From contig NZ_JAIELN010000016.1 in assembly GCF_019753045.1 (NCBI RefSeq), positions 1 through 64,000 on the forward strand: a stretch of 64,000 nucleotides of DNA, in the 5' to 3' direction. The DNA comes from Hyphomicrobium sp. (GTDB lineage: Bacteria > Pseudomonadota > Alphaproteobacteria > Rhizobiales > Hyphomicrobiaceae). A program made the position numbers and the translations under genes. Below are positions 1 through 8,760 of this stretch, piece after piece. Under the pieces are notes generated by a model that worked only from the letters and a program-made list of their open reading frames with translations, did not search any database and was not told the DNA's origin. Each line of letters starts with the position of its first letter. Within the stretch, counting starts at the first letter, position 1.

Positions 1-187
1 TGTTGCACAGGAGGATCGGCCGCTCGAAACCCTGAGGTCCCGGCAGCCGCCCGAGCGCCGCGCCGAGGAACGACGAGTTTTGATCGTTGAAGAACCGAAT
101 GAACTGCTTCGGATACATCGCCCGCGAGAGCGGCCATAACCGCGTCCCCGACCCGCCCGACAAAATGACTGGGTAAATATTGCTCAC
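1..187 (-). CDS. Mannose-1-phosphate guanylyltransferase, N-terminal fragment (window edge)
   Basis: Only the first 62 or so codons lie in the window; the gene runs off the left edge. The translation shows the nucleotidyltransferase signature SGGSGTRLWPLSR followed by YPKQF, which is diagnostic of the ManC/AlgA/XanB family. That family makes GDP-mannose from mannose-1-phosphate and GTP in the cytoplasm. The GTG start at 187 has a GAGGGG ribosome binding site 7 bases upstream. The gene lies 18 bases downstream of the GH5 gene on the same strand, so the two are probably cotranscribed. GDP-mannose would feed the exopolysaccharide machinery encoded next door. Whether the protein also carries the C-terminal phosphomannose isomerase domain cannot be seen. 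Confidence 0.9.
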   Translation of the reverse strand, partial: MSNIYPVILSGGSGTRLWPLSRAMYPKQFIRFFNDQNSSFLGAALGRLPGPQGFERPILLCN

Positions 188-205
188 GACGTCCCCTCAC
201 GACTG

Positions 206-2161
206 TCAGCGCGGAATGTACTTTTTCAGTTGGTCAAGCATTGGTGGCGCCGCGCCGCCCGGGAAGGGGCGCGGCTCGACGAGATAGGGATAGTTCTTAT
301 CCCACCAGGGGCCCGCGGCCCAATACGTGAAACCTATGTAGCCTCCCTCGGATGGCGTCGCCATCGCGCTCTTCCAACTGTTGAGCATATCCTCGCCCTC
401 GTGGAGACAAAGGAAATTATTGGCCCACCCCGCCTCGCCGATGATGCCCTGCATCTTGTACTTCTTCAGCCACGTCGTGAACGGATCGAGACGACGCGAA
501 CCGCTGAATGGCATGCAGAAAGAGGATGTTCCGGAAGAATCCAGGTCAAGGTATTGATGAGCTTCAACGGCGAAGTTGTTCAGAGGATCGTAGGCCTTGA
601 GAACCTGCACGCTGTTGTCCGATGAATCCCACGAGTGCGCACCATCCCAGTACGAACCTTGAAAGACAATCTTGTTGGGCGCGCCGGCGTCCCGAATGGC
701 CAAAGTAATTGTGTTCGCCGTCTTTATCCACTCGAGCGCCGACTGCTCGTGCGGCTCGTTCATCAGGCCAAACCAGATGTACGGGTTGTTCTTGAAATGC
801 ACAGAGAGCTTCGCCCAGAGCTCCGCCAACTTTTGATTGGAAACGCCGTTGGAGCCAGCCAGTCCCGTCCCCTTGCCGTCGTCGCTGTAATACGATCCGT
901 AATTGTGCATATCCAAGATGCAAACAATCTCGTTTCGCGCACACCGTGATGCCACGCGACCGAGTTCCTGCAGATCCTGAGGGCGAATTTCTTTGTCAGG
1001 ACCAGGCTGGATGTTTTGAAACTTGAACGGGACGCGAAGGATCTTGAACCCCTGCTCCTTGGACCAGTCGATCCGCGCATTCTCCGGATAGACGTAATCC
1101 TTGTTGAACGTCGTGCCCTGACCGAATTCACCGCTCGCCATATTGACGCCCATCGCGGGCTTCGCCGGAGGCAAAGTCCAGTCCCCGAGATGAACGCCTG
1201 CACGGCCCGCATCGATCTCCCCGGTCTCGTTGTCTTTAAGACCGAGAACAAAATCTCCGGATTTAGGATCATCGCGCGCGGTCAGCGTGAACTTTATAGG
1301 AAACTTCGTTTGAGCATCGACGATCAAAACGCCGCTCGATGGATCATACGTTCCCGGCGGCACCGCTGCAGCTATCGCATCGCCGACCTGACCCTGAAAG
1401 GCACCCTCATCCACCGTACTGCTCGGATGGATACTGATGCGAATCTTGGTCGGCTTCTTGATCGCGGCTCCGCTTTCATCAAGCTCGAAGGCAACGCTTT
1501 CACCGGCCGCAATCGCCGGAACGGAACGCAAAATAGACCATCGGACAGCGCGATCATCGCCGCCCGCAAAGCGTGGGCCCTCGGTAACAAGCTTAAAGGT
1601 TGATGAGTCATGAATAGTCGCCGGATTGACCGACCCCGGAGCAATCATGAAATCGATTTGCTCCTGCTTCCCTGGTGCCCACGGAGCCGCATCGCTGCCC
1701 GTAAAATTTCGCCCGCGTGCAAACTTGAACGGGAAATTCAATTCATAGGTGCCGGCGGGCAAGCGATATTCAAAATTATGCGATGTCACCGGTCCAAGTG
1801 ACAGACCGGGCCGCGATGAAAGAGCCTTCTGCGCGACGACGTCATAGGACTCTTCCAACAAATTGTCGTCGCTCGCCACGCCCGAAACTTGCATCTGAAC
1901 CGTTTGCCCATCGGTCACACGGCAGGCGAACAGATCGACATTGAAGCGCTCGCCCTCCGACAAGACGAGAGGGTCGGCACCGATGACATAAACCCCATCC
2001 TGCTTGTTCCGGCAAAAATCATCCGGTGACTTTTCGCTAGGCGTATCGCTAGCGGCGAGATCGCTTCCGGCTGCCAACGTTTGAGAACCGCCCACTGGCG
2101 TGAATGCAGCTGTCACGAACGCGATTACGACAACGGAAGGCAGCTTGAAGTAATCAAGCAT
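206..2161 (-). CDS. Secreted glycoside hydrolase family 5 (endoglucanase-like)
   Basis: The protein has 651 residues when started at the ATG at 2161, which has GGGAG about 8 bases upstream. A GTG at 2215 would add 18 residues ahead of the signal peptide and is less likely. Residues 1-30 form a signal peptide. Residues 35-330 are a non-catalytic beta-rich region of unknown type. The C-terminal part is a GH5 (alpha/beta)8 domain: DMHNY, the acid/base Glu469 in MNEPH, HQY, the nucleophile Glu576 in GEAGW, and YWAAGPWW. The last motifs are most like the GH5_5 endoglucanase group. It probably trims or releases a beta-glucan-like polymer made by the neighbouring exopolysaccharide genes. The exact polymer is inference. 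It is transcribed toward manC. Confidence 0.88.
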   Translation of the reverse strand: MLDYFKLPSVVVIAFVTAAFTPVGGSQTLAAGSDLAASDTPSEKSPDDFCRNKQDGVYVIGADPLVLSEGERFNVDLFACRVTDGQTVQMQVSGVASDDNLLEESYDVVAQKALSSRPGLSLGPVTSHNFEYRLPAGTYELNFPFKFARGRNFTGSDAAPWAPGKQEQIDFMIAPGSVNPATIHDSSTFKLVTEGPRFAGGDDRAVRWSILRSVPAIAAGESVAFELDESGAAIKKPTKIRISIHPSSTVDEGAFQGQVGDAIAAAVPPGTYDPSSGVLIVDAQTKFPIKFTLTARDDPKSGDFVLGLKDNETGEIDAGRAGVHLGDWTLPPAKPAMGVNMASGEFGQGTTFNKDYVYPENARIDWSKEQGFKILRVPFKFQNIQPGPDKEIRPQDLQELGRVASRCARNEIVCILDMHNYGSYYSDDGKGTGLAGSNGVSNQKLAELWAKLSVHFKNNPYIWFGLMNEPHEQSALEWIKTANTITLAIRDAGAPNKIVFQGSYWDGAHSWDSSDNSVQVLKAYDPLNNFAVEAHQYLDLDSSGTSSFCMPFSGSRRLDPFTTWLKKYKMQGIIGEAGWANNFLCLHEGEDMLNSWKSAMATPSEGGYIGFTYWAAGPWWDKNYPYLVEPRPFPGGAAPPMLDQLKKYIPR

Positions 2162-2431
2162 CGATCTCACTCCCGGATGCCTGCTGTCATCCGCCCTGCA
2201 AATCACGCCCTGCACTGATGACTGCAGCGAGACAAAAGCAGCAACAACACCTACTCCTGCTCTCGAGGGAAGTTCCTGCCGACGAGCCTGAAGTCACTTT
2301 TCCTGCTGCGCCGTTTATGCGGCATTGATTCTGAGCTGCCGAACCGGCTTGATCGTCATCGACGAGAACGAAACACCTGAGCCCCCCAGGGAACGCTGCC
2401 GCACGTTGCCGCAGACGAATTGGAGGATCGA

Positions 2432-3427
2432 ATGTCAGATCCGGTCAGTGTGTGCATCCCGACCTACGAACGGCCTCGGCTCTTACAGGCTGCAATTCAC
2501 TCATGCGTAACGCAGGCCTACCGGCCGTTGCGCATCGTCGTTGGCGACGATTCCCGCACGACAGAAACCAACGAAATGCTCGATGCCTTCGCTGTTCCCG
2601 ACGGTGTGAGCATTGAATATTTGCCAAGGACGTCGGTCGCGTCCCAACGCGACAACATTATTAGGTTATTCAATCACGTCGCCACGCCGTACGTATCGTT
2701 GCTACACGACGACGACATGTTCGCACCGAGCGGAATGGACCTTACAATAAAGGCCGCCTACGAAAACCCCTCGGCTATTGGCGCATTCGGCGTCCAGCAA
2801 ATTGTCGACGCAAGCAGCGCACTGCTGCCTGCGGAAACAGAGCAATTCAATAAAACGTACCTTAGAACCAAAGAGTATTTGGACCGCATTCATAGCATTT
2901 GGTTTTCGGTTTTATCCCTACAGCTGCCAAGCAACGGCTTTTTGCTAAGGACTGCCTTGGCAAAACGTGCAGCAACGGCCTTGCCCGCCAACCCCGGCTC
3001 TGCGGTTGACGTGGCATTTGCTCTGCGATTGGCAGAGTTGAGCGGCGACGCATCGCTCTTCCTCACCTCCAGCGTAACGCATCGCTACCGGTTGACACCG
3101 GGAGCCGAAACCGAACGCCTCGATCATCTTCCGATTTACACGTTCTTGCGCGAGATCAACATACCCGCCGCCTACCGCGATCTTCAAAAGCAGCGCTTGG
3201 CAATTTTCTTAGTTGCGGCCATCAACGAACGGCTAAGCCGCGGAGACATGCAAACCGCGCGCGAATTGATACTTTCGAACGACTATCCGGCGGAGCTTCG
3301 GTTGCGGCCGATGGGCATCTTTCACACGGCCGCAGCGCACCTGAGATTGCCGCCCGCTGTCGCTCGCCTGCCCTATGCGATCAGCCGCAAGAGACGATTT
3401 ACGCGCCAAACTGCCGTAAGGGTCTGA
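2432..3427 (+). CDS. Family 2 glycosyltransferase (GT-A)
   Basis: The protein has 331 residues. It begins with a typical GT2 N-terminus (VSVCIPTYERPRLLQAAI) and has GDDS and LHDDDMF acidic motifs that place the nucleotide sugar and metal. It is cytoplasmic, without obvious membrane helices. The ATG at 2432 is preceded by GGAGG five bases upstream; a TTG at 2420 in the same frame has no such site. The gene stands alone on the plus strand, divergent from the GH5 gene and convergent with a GT4 gene. It presumably adds one sugar to the lipid-linked repeat unit. Donor and acceptor cannot be read from the sequence. Confidence 0.85.
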   Translation: MSDPVSVCIPTYERPRLLQAAIHSCVTQAYRPLRIVVGDDSRTTETNEMLDAFAVPDGVSIEYLPRTSVASQRDNIIRLFNHVATPYVSLLHDDDMFAPSGMDLTIKAAYENPSAIGAFGVQQIVDASSALLPAETEQFNKTYLRTKEYLDRIHSIWFSVLSLQLPSNGFLLRTALAKRAATALPANPGSAVDVAFALRLAELSGDASLFLTSSVTHRYRLTPGAETERLDHLPIYTFLREINIPAAYRDLQKQRLAIFLVAAINERLSRGDMQTARELILSNDYPAELRLRPMGIFHTAAAHLRLPPAVARLPYAISRKRRFTRQTAVRV

Positions 3428-3457
3428 ATCAGGCTCTCGACATTCGGGGCGCATGAG

Positions 3458-4660
3458 CTACGAACCGTTGCGGCGAACCAAAGCATCCAGCGCCGCGGCG
3501 TAAGTATTTCTGCCAAGATATGATAAGAACTCGACCTTTGCCTCGCGTGCCCGCTTGATCGAACCGGCACGATCGCTTCTCACTTTCTGAAGCTCGTGCG
3601 CCGCAGCCTCGACGGACGGCTCTGCCCACACGGCATCGGAAACGCCGTGATACGCCGGATCGTCATCGGCAAACGCAACGAGCTTGTAGGCGACCGCCGA
3701 CAGCTTGTCTGGCGAGCAAAAATCAACATTACCGGACCAGCCGGTCGCGATAACGGGAACCTCCATAAGTATCGCCTCTGCGATCGTCAGCCCGAAACCT
3801 TCCGAGCGATGCAACGAGATGTAGGCGTCTGAAGAACAATAAAGTTCTGAGAGTTGCTCATCCGACCAGACTTGATCGATGACGCTGATATTCCGGCTCT
3901 CGCCGATCTCGCTCCTGATCACAGCGAGATCTTGCGGGTACCGCTTCCCCTGTGACGTCTTCAAAACGAGTTCGACGCCCTCTTCATCGCCGAATGCCGC
4001 TCTAAACCCGCGTATGACCGCGAGCGGATTCTTCCTTTCGAAGGAGGAACCCAAATTGAAAACGGAAAGAACCCGGAAAGTCCTGTCTTTCGGCCTCACG
4101 GGAACCACATTGCCCATATCTAACTGGATCGGATGAGGCACCGTAAGCACTGGCTTCATCGTGTAGCGCTGCATCGTTCTCTGGCAAAAACGACTTGGAA
4201 CCATGAACGCATCGACGTACCGCATAGCGTCGATCCAGTCCTTAGGCAAACACTCGAGTTCCCACGCCCAGTACGCAATGTTGTATGATTTGTAGTAGGA
4301 GCGGAGCCCTGCCGTGATGATGCCGGGTAGCAGCATCGGCGCGTTCAAATGAAATATCGAAACATTCGTTCGAAGGCTCTGGGAGCCACGTTGATACGTT
4401 ACATCGTCTCCGCTCGCGTAAAGCCCCGCCACGTCACACGTCGAAATTTCGCAGCCGTAATTCTCAAGCTGCTGAATGCAGAGCCGCGCCGAACGGCCAA
4501 GCCCTGAGGCCGATGACAGGAGTCCCACGACCATGATCTTCGTAGGCGGATCACGAAGAGAACCGCGCGCAGGCGGCATGATCCTCGGCAAAATATGACG
4601 GCGGGCAAAGCGGACAGGCTTTCTGAAAAGTTCGCTTCGCAAGAGCGGCAGCCATTTCAA
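3458..4660 (-). CDS. Family 4 glycosyltransferase (GT-B)
   Basis: The protein has 400 residues at most. It has a group 1 glycosyltransferase layout: a glycine-rich N-terminal strand (VVGLLSSASGLGRSARL) near residue 45 and the C-terminal donor-binding motif SEGFGLTIAEAILMEVPVI, with the E-x7-E pattern. The start is uncertain. The frame opens with a TTG at 4660 that has no clear ribosome site, while an in-frame ATG 27 codons later follows GAGG closely. The role is probably assembly of the exopolysaccharide repeat unit. It is convergent with the GT2 gene. Confidence 0.83.
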   Translation of the reverse strand: MKWLPLLRSELFRKPVRFARRHILPRIMPPARGSLRDPPTKIMVVGLLSSASGLGRSARLCIQQLENYGCEISTCDVAGLYASGDDVTYQRGSQSLRTNVSIFHLNAPMLLPGIITAGLRSYYKSYNIAYWAWELECLPKDWIDAMRYVDAFMVPSRFCQRTMQRYTMKPVLTVPHPIQLDMGNVVPVRPKDRTFRVLSVFNLGSSFERKNPLAVIRGFRAAFGDEEGVELVLKTSQGKRYPQDLAVIRSEIGESRNISVIDQVWSDEQLSELYCSSDAYISLHRSEGFGLTIAEAILMEVPVIATGWSGNVDFCSPDKLSAVAYKLVAFADDDPAYHGVSDAVWAEPSVEAAAHELQKVRSDRAGSIKRAREAKVEFLSYLGRNTYAAALDALVRRNGS

Positions 4661-4834
4661 AACTGGATCAAATAGGCGACTGTGATCGCAATGCGGATCG
4701 ACCCACTAAACTACGACGCCTACGGACAAAAAGACGCATTAGCCAAGCTTTCACTTCTGCGGTTGATAGCTTAGATTTTTGCGGTGCTACCGTGAACCTC
4801 CGCTGAAACGCATAAAGCGGAGAACGGGTTTTTC

Positions 4835-5038
4835 TTATTTAGAAAATAGTAGCGCAACGAAAAGCCAAACAACGAGCGACACGCCTCCGACGAATAGAAG
4901 CCCTAACAATCGGGCTCTTCCCCTGCTGATCTGAGCAGGAGCCACCGAATTGGCGGCATCGGCAGTCGAACGAATATCTTCCTCCGTCGGATCGTTTTTT
5001 CGTTCGCCAGAATTGATCGATGAATGAGTGGAATTCAT
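4835..5038 (-). CDS. Small single-pass membrane protein, unknown
   Basis: The predicted protein has 67 residues. The N-terminal 40 are polar and charged, and residues 43-66 form one strong hydrophobic helix (LLGLLFVGGVSLVVWLFVALLF) ending in SK at the C-terminus. It starts at ATG 5038 with only a weak upstream AGG. It is divergent from the sugar transferase gene, and the shared 63-base gap contains a palindrome. It could be a small accessory of the polysaccharide complex, but nothing in the sequence proves that. No family is recognised. Confidence 0.45.
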   Translation of the reverse strand: MNSTHSSINSGERKNDPTEEDIRSTADAANSVAPAQISRGRARLLGLLFVGGVSLVVWLFVALLFSK

Positions 5039-5054
5039 TTTTTCTAATACCTGA

Positions 5055-5071
5055 GCAGATCTCAGATCTGC
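5055..5071. promoter_or_regulatory. 17-bp perfect palindrome between divergent genes
   Basis: GCAGATCT-C-AGATCTGC is an uninterrupted 8+1+8 inverted repeat. It lies 31 bases upstream of the ExoY-like start and 17 bases upstream of the small membrane protein start. It is embedded in further CTGAG/CTCAG repeats. The position suggests an operator for the exopolysaccharide operon. The regulator is unknown. Confidence 0.45.
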
Positions 5072-5101
5072 GCTGAGTTACCTCATTTTGGAGGAGCGTG
5101 C

Positions 5102-5815
5102 ATGCATTTCCGCACCGTCTCTGACGCCGAAACAATTCTTCTTAACGATCAATTTCAACATCGTGAGCTTGCCATCTCCGCAGAGCCCGGCGCGCAAGCA
5201 CTGCTTCATGCGCGCGCCCACAAGGCCAATACCGCTTTCTTGAAGCGCTCATTGGATATCATTGTATCGGGCGCGTTGCTAGCGTTTCTGGCGCCAGGTC
5301 TCATACTCATCGGGCTTCTCATTCGCCTGGAATCCGATGGACCTGCATTGTTTCATCAAAAGCGCTTCGGTCGGAATGGCAAAATTTTCACATTGATGAA
5401 GTTTCGCAGCATGAAGGTGCAGGAGTCCGATGGCGCCTTCGTTCAAGCGAGAATCGCCGATCCGCGTTTCACTGCTCTTGGCCGATGGCTTCGTCGAACC
5501 AGCGTCGATGAGCTGCCCCAACTGTTCAATGTGTTGATGGGCGACATGTCATTGGTCGGCCCTCGTCCTCACGCTATTGCGATGGACCAGCATTACGCCC
5601 GTATCATTCCCCACTATTCAGATCGACTTCTCGTCCGACCTGGCCTGACCGGACTGGCTCAGATCTCCGGCCTGCGCGGCCCGACGAACACCTACGAAGA
5701 TATTTCGATGCGCGTGAATCGTGATCGTGCCTACGTACGGCGCTGGTCGTTCCTGTTGGACCTCAAAATTTTGGCGCGCACGCCTCTTGCCCTGTTCGGG
5801 CCAAACGCTCTCTGA
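5102..5815 (+). CDS. ExoY-like undecaprenyl-phosphate sugar-1-phosphate transferase
   Basis: The protein has 237 residues, the length of single-domain ExoY-type enzymes rather than the longer WcaJ type. A membrane-inserted hydrophobic helix (about residues 48-72) precedes the catalytic domain. The family signatures KFRSM, RRTSVDELPQLFNVL and MSLVGPRPH are intact. It transfers a sugar phosphate from UDP-sugar to undecaprenyl phosphate at the inner membrane, so it starts the repeat unit. The ATG at 5102 has GGAGG 6-7 bases upstream. It is the first gene of a three-gene operon with the BY-kinase and export protein. Confidence 0.93.
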   Translation: MHFRTVSDAETILLNDQFQHRELAISAEPGAQALLHARAHKANTAFLKRSLDIIVSGALLAFLAPGLILIGLLIRLESDGPALFHQKRFGRNGKIFTLMKFRSMKVQESDGAFVQARIADPRFTALGRWLRRTSVDELPQLFNVLMGDMSLVGPRPHAIAMDQHYARIIPHYSDRLLVRPGLTGLAQISGLRGPTNTYEDISMRVNRDRAYVRRWSFLLDLKILARTPLALFGPNAL

Positions 5816-5856
5816 CCAAGCACCTCCTGAGTACTCGGGCATAGAAAGGCGCTTTG

Positions 5857-7524
5857 ATGCTGGTTCGCAACCACGATGCGCGAAGGGCGCCACCCCATTC
5901 CAGCCAATTTCTTTGGGATACCATCTCGCGCCACCGGACTATTCTGGTCGCTCTCCCGGCACTCTTTCTCGCGATGGCCGCGGCCTACGTATTGACGAGA
6001 GGATCGAGCTATACTGCAGCCTCGCGCTTGGTCATCGATAATCGAATTCTTCAATTCAATCCCCAGGAGGCCATCCTCCCGACATCGTCGATCAGCTCTC
6101 CATTGCTGCAGAGTCAGGTAGCGATCCTGCTGTCCGATAAGATCGCCCGCGATGCAATGAAATCATTGGGCTTGATCAACGACCCCGAATTCCTGCCCAA
6201 ATCCTCCGCGTCAGAAACGGAGCAAAAGCGGGAAGCCCGAGTCCTCGACAAACTACAGAACAAGATACACGCGAGCCGCATCGGCGAAAGCTATCTGATC
6301 GACGTGCGCGCAACATCCGTTGATCCGGTTAAGGCCGCAAAAATCACGAATGCCGTGGTCAAGGCGTACCTGGACGATCAGGCAAATTCGAACGCTGACG
6401 TTGCGAACTCCGTCAGCCCGTGGTTGCGCAGCAAGGTCGCGTCACTCGGAACGACGGCTCGCGTGGTGAGCGAAGCAACACCTCCGTTGAAAAGAGACCA
6501 GCTGCCGGACGGGTTCATCCTCGCCCTCGGCCTGGCATCCGGATTGGTCTTTGGCTTCACGTTGGCCTTCACACTCGACTGGTTCGACAATCGGATAAAA
6601 ACACGCGAGGCCGTTGAACGGGTGTGCGATGCGGAGTGTTTCGGCATGTTGCCGTGCATGAAAAAAGCGCCATGGTACTCGAAACTGGCCTCCCGCAAAC
6701 GTTCACTCACGAACCGCCATACCGTTGCGTCGGATCCGTCTCTCCTTTGGGCAATAACCAATCCGCGAAGTCACTTCGTTCATGTCCTGAGAAATACCCG
6801 AGCGGCCATTCTCGAGCACAAAGACAGCAATCCCGTCATTATTGGCATTACTTCTCCTGCGTCTGGCGAAGGCAAATCTGTCGTGGCCGCCAACCTTGCG
6901 AGACTTATGGCCATCGCAAATCAGAAAGTCCTTCTGGTCGACGCGGATCCATATAGCGCTGGCCTTACCGCGTTGCTTTCCCCTGGAGCTTCCGCTGGAT
7001 TGGCCCAAGCGCTCGATGGCCGCAATCTGCCGGACATACTTTGGACATGCGATAAGACCGGCCTCGAATTTCTACCTAACCCCGCGAGCGAGAACGGCTC
7101 GCACCCGGGTTTCCTCCTCAACGCGACGAACGAAAAATTCTTCACCGAATTGACGCGGGATTACGACAGGATCTTCATCGACCTGCCCCCTCTTGATCCG
7201 GTTCCAGACGTCCGCGAGGCTCAACCGATTGTGCACGGAATACTGCTCGTCATCGAATGGAATAAAACTTCGGCCGAACAGCTGGCGATGATCTTGGATT
7301 CAGCAGGCCCCGTAAGATCCAAGCTTATCGGCGTACTCCTCAATAAAGCCGGCGACAAAATGTTCCGAGGACGACGTTCGCCGCCGCGGCAACCACATGC
7401 ATCAGCCCACATGAAAAGTAAGTTCAATCCGTCGTCGAGAGGCCTTGGAATGGACCCGCCCGGAGACAACATCGGAAAGGGCACTCCACCGGTCCCTCAT
7501 ATTGAATGGACAGCGGGAGAATGA
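5857..7524 (+). CDS. Wzz/BY-kinase polysaccharide co-polymerase, short, tail without tyrosines
   Basis: The protein has 555 residues. It has a first membrane helix (about 27-46), a compact periplasmic Wzz domain, a proline-containing second helix (about 222-243), and a cytoplasmic BY-kinase domain. The Walker A motif is GEGKS at 337-341, Walker A' is VDAD at 361-364, and Walker B ends at Asp442 (FIDLPPL). In ExoP/Wzc proteins this pair controls chain length. The protein is shorter than ExoP, having lost most of the periplasmic coiled coil. The C-terminal 60 residues are basic and Pro/Gly-rich and contain no tyrosine, so the usual phosphorylated Tyr cluster is absent. The ATG at 5857 has AAAGG seven bases upstream. 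Confidence 0.88.
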   Translation: MLVRNHDARRAPPHSSQFLWDTISRHRTILVALPALFLAMAAAYVLTRGSSYTAASRLVIDNRILQFNPQEAILPTSSISSPLLQSQVAILLSDKIARDAMKSLGLINDPEFLPKSSASETEQKREARVLDKLQNKIHASRIGESYLIDVRATSVDPVKAAKITNAVVKAYLDDQANSNADVANSVSPWLRSKVASLGTTARVVSEATPPLKRDQLPDGFILALGLASGLVFGFTLAFTLDWFDNRIKTREAVERVCDAECFGMLPCMKKAPWYSKLASRKRSLTNRHTVASDPSLLWAITNPRSHFVHVLRNTRAAILEHKDSNPVIIGITSPASGEGKSVVAANLARLMAIANQKVLLVDADPYSAGLTALLSPGASAGLAQALDGRNLPDILWTCDKTGLEFLPNPASENGSHPGFLLNATNEKFFTELTRDYDRIFIDLPPLDPVPDVREAQPIVHGILLVIEWNKTSAEQLAMILDSAGPVRSKLIGVLLNKAGDKMFRGRRSPPRQPHASAHMKSKFNPSSRGLGMDPPGDNIGKGTPPVPHIEWTAGE

Positions 7525-7526
7525 AA

Positions 7527-8747
7527 ATGTCGAACCCCCTCATGCGCGCATTATTTGGCCTGACGTTACTTCTCGTTGCATTGCCTGCAACGCCGATCAT
7601 TGCAGCTGATTACACCCTCGATACGGGAGACAAAGTTCGCATTGCCGTTCACGACTGGCCCGACCTTTCCGGCGAATTCAATGTCACCGCGACCGGAACG
7701 ATCTTCCTTCCTCTGGTCGGTGAAGTTCCGGTCAGAAGACTCACCGCCTCGCAGGTCGCTACCAAGGTCGCAACCGAGTTACAGCGGCGGCAGAAGTTGA
7801 ACGACCTTCCGAGCGCGACGACGGAAATCGTCATTTTCAGGCCGTTTTACGTTCTCGGCGATGTACAAAGCCCAGGCGCCTTTCCATTCAAACCGGGCTT
7901 GACGGTTATGCAGGCCGTCAGCGTCGCAGGCGGATACTATCGCCTCGTTGACGTCGCCTCCTTGCGCCTCGAACGTGACGCGATAGCCGCGAAAGGCGAC
8001 ATAGACGTATTCCAGACGCGCATGAAACAACTTGCCGCCCGCCAGATAAGATTGGCAGCAGAGCAAAGCGGCACAAAGGACTTGGTCTTTCCGCCCGAAT
8101 GGAACAAGTTGGACAGCACTTCGCCTGAAGCGCGCCTCGTCGCCGAGGAACGAGGCATCTTCGCGACGAATAACGACAGCTTCGAACAGCGCAAGGCAAC
8201 GTTCGATCGCTTTCATCAGATCTACGAGGGCGAGGTCACGTCAATAAAAGCGCAAATCGAAAGCGAGAGAGAACAATATCGTTCAGTGCAAGACGAACTC
8301 GCAAGCGTCACAGGGCTCGTGGCGCAAGGCTTGACGCAGAAGCCACGGAAGCAATTGCTCGAGCGCACGCTCGCGCAAGTATCCGGAAATATCCAGGGCA
8401 TGAATACGCTCGTCTTGCAAGCGCAGCAGAACATCAGCCAGACCGAGCAAGCGAAACTCGATTTGGTGGTTCAACGAGCCGAACGCATCAATCGAGACAC
8501 ACAAGCGACTCGCGCCGAAATAGATGACACGAATGCAAAAATCGCGACTGCCAAGAGATTGGTCTTCGAAGCTCAAGTGGCGACGCCGGACACCCTGCTT
8601 CGCACAACCAAGGGCCACTTCACGATTGCGAAGCAGGGCCATGGCGAACCAATGCCGGCGAGCGCGGGCACACAGCTCGAGCCCGGTGATGTGTTGACAG
8701 TTGAGCGCTCCCATTCCCCAGAGCCGACCCAATCCGCCCAAAACTAA
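7527..8747 (+). CDS. ExoF-like periplasmic polysaccharide export protein
   Basis: The protein has 406 residues, with a signal peptide over residues 1-27. A Poly_export domain follows (YTLDTGDKVRIAVHDWPDL...GTIFLPLVGEV), then an SLBB-like segment (FYVLGDVQSPGAFPF). A long helical, coiled-coil stretch follows, and then a short C-terminal beta part. This is the ExoF layout. No lipobox cysteine is seen, so it is not a Wza-type lipoprotein. Three ATGs are possible. The one at 7521 overlaps the kinase stop but sits on the ribosome site, and the one at 7527 has GGGAG at a normal 7 bases. It probably links the co-polymerase to an outer-membrane channel encoded elsewhere. Confidence 0.88.
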   Translation: MSNPLMRALFGLTLLLVALPATPIIAADYTLDTGDKVRIAVHDWPDLSGEFNVTATGTIFLPLVGEVPVRRLTASQVATKVATELQRRQKLNDLPSATTEIVIFRPFYVLGDVQSPGAFPFKPGLTVMQAVSVAGGYYRLVDVASLRLERDAIAAKGDIDVFQTRMKQLAARQIRLAAEQSGTKDLVFPPEWNKLDSTSPEARLVAEERGIFATNNDSFEQRKATFDRFHQIYEGEVTSIKAQIESEREQYRSVQDELASVTGLVAQGLTQKPRKQLLERTLAQVSGNIQGMNTLVLQAQQNISQTEQAKLDLVVQRAERINRDTQATRAEIDDTNAKIATAKRLVFEAQVATPDTLLRTTKGHFTIAKQGHGEPMPASAGTQLEPGDVLTVERSHSPEPTQSAQN

Positions 8748-8760
8748 ACAGGAGCACCAA

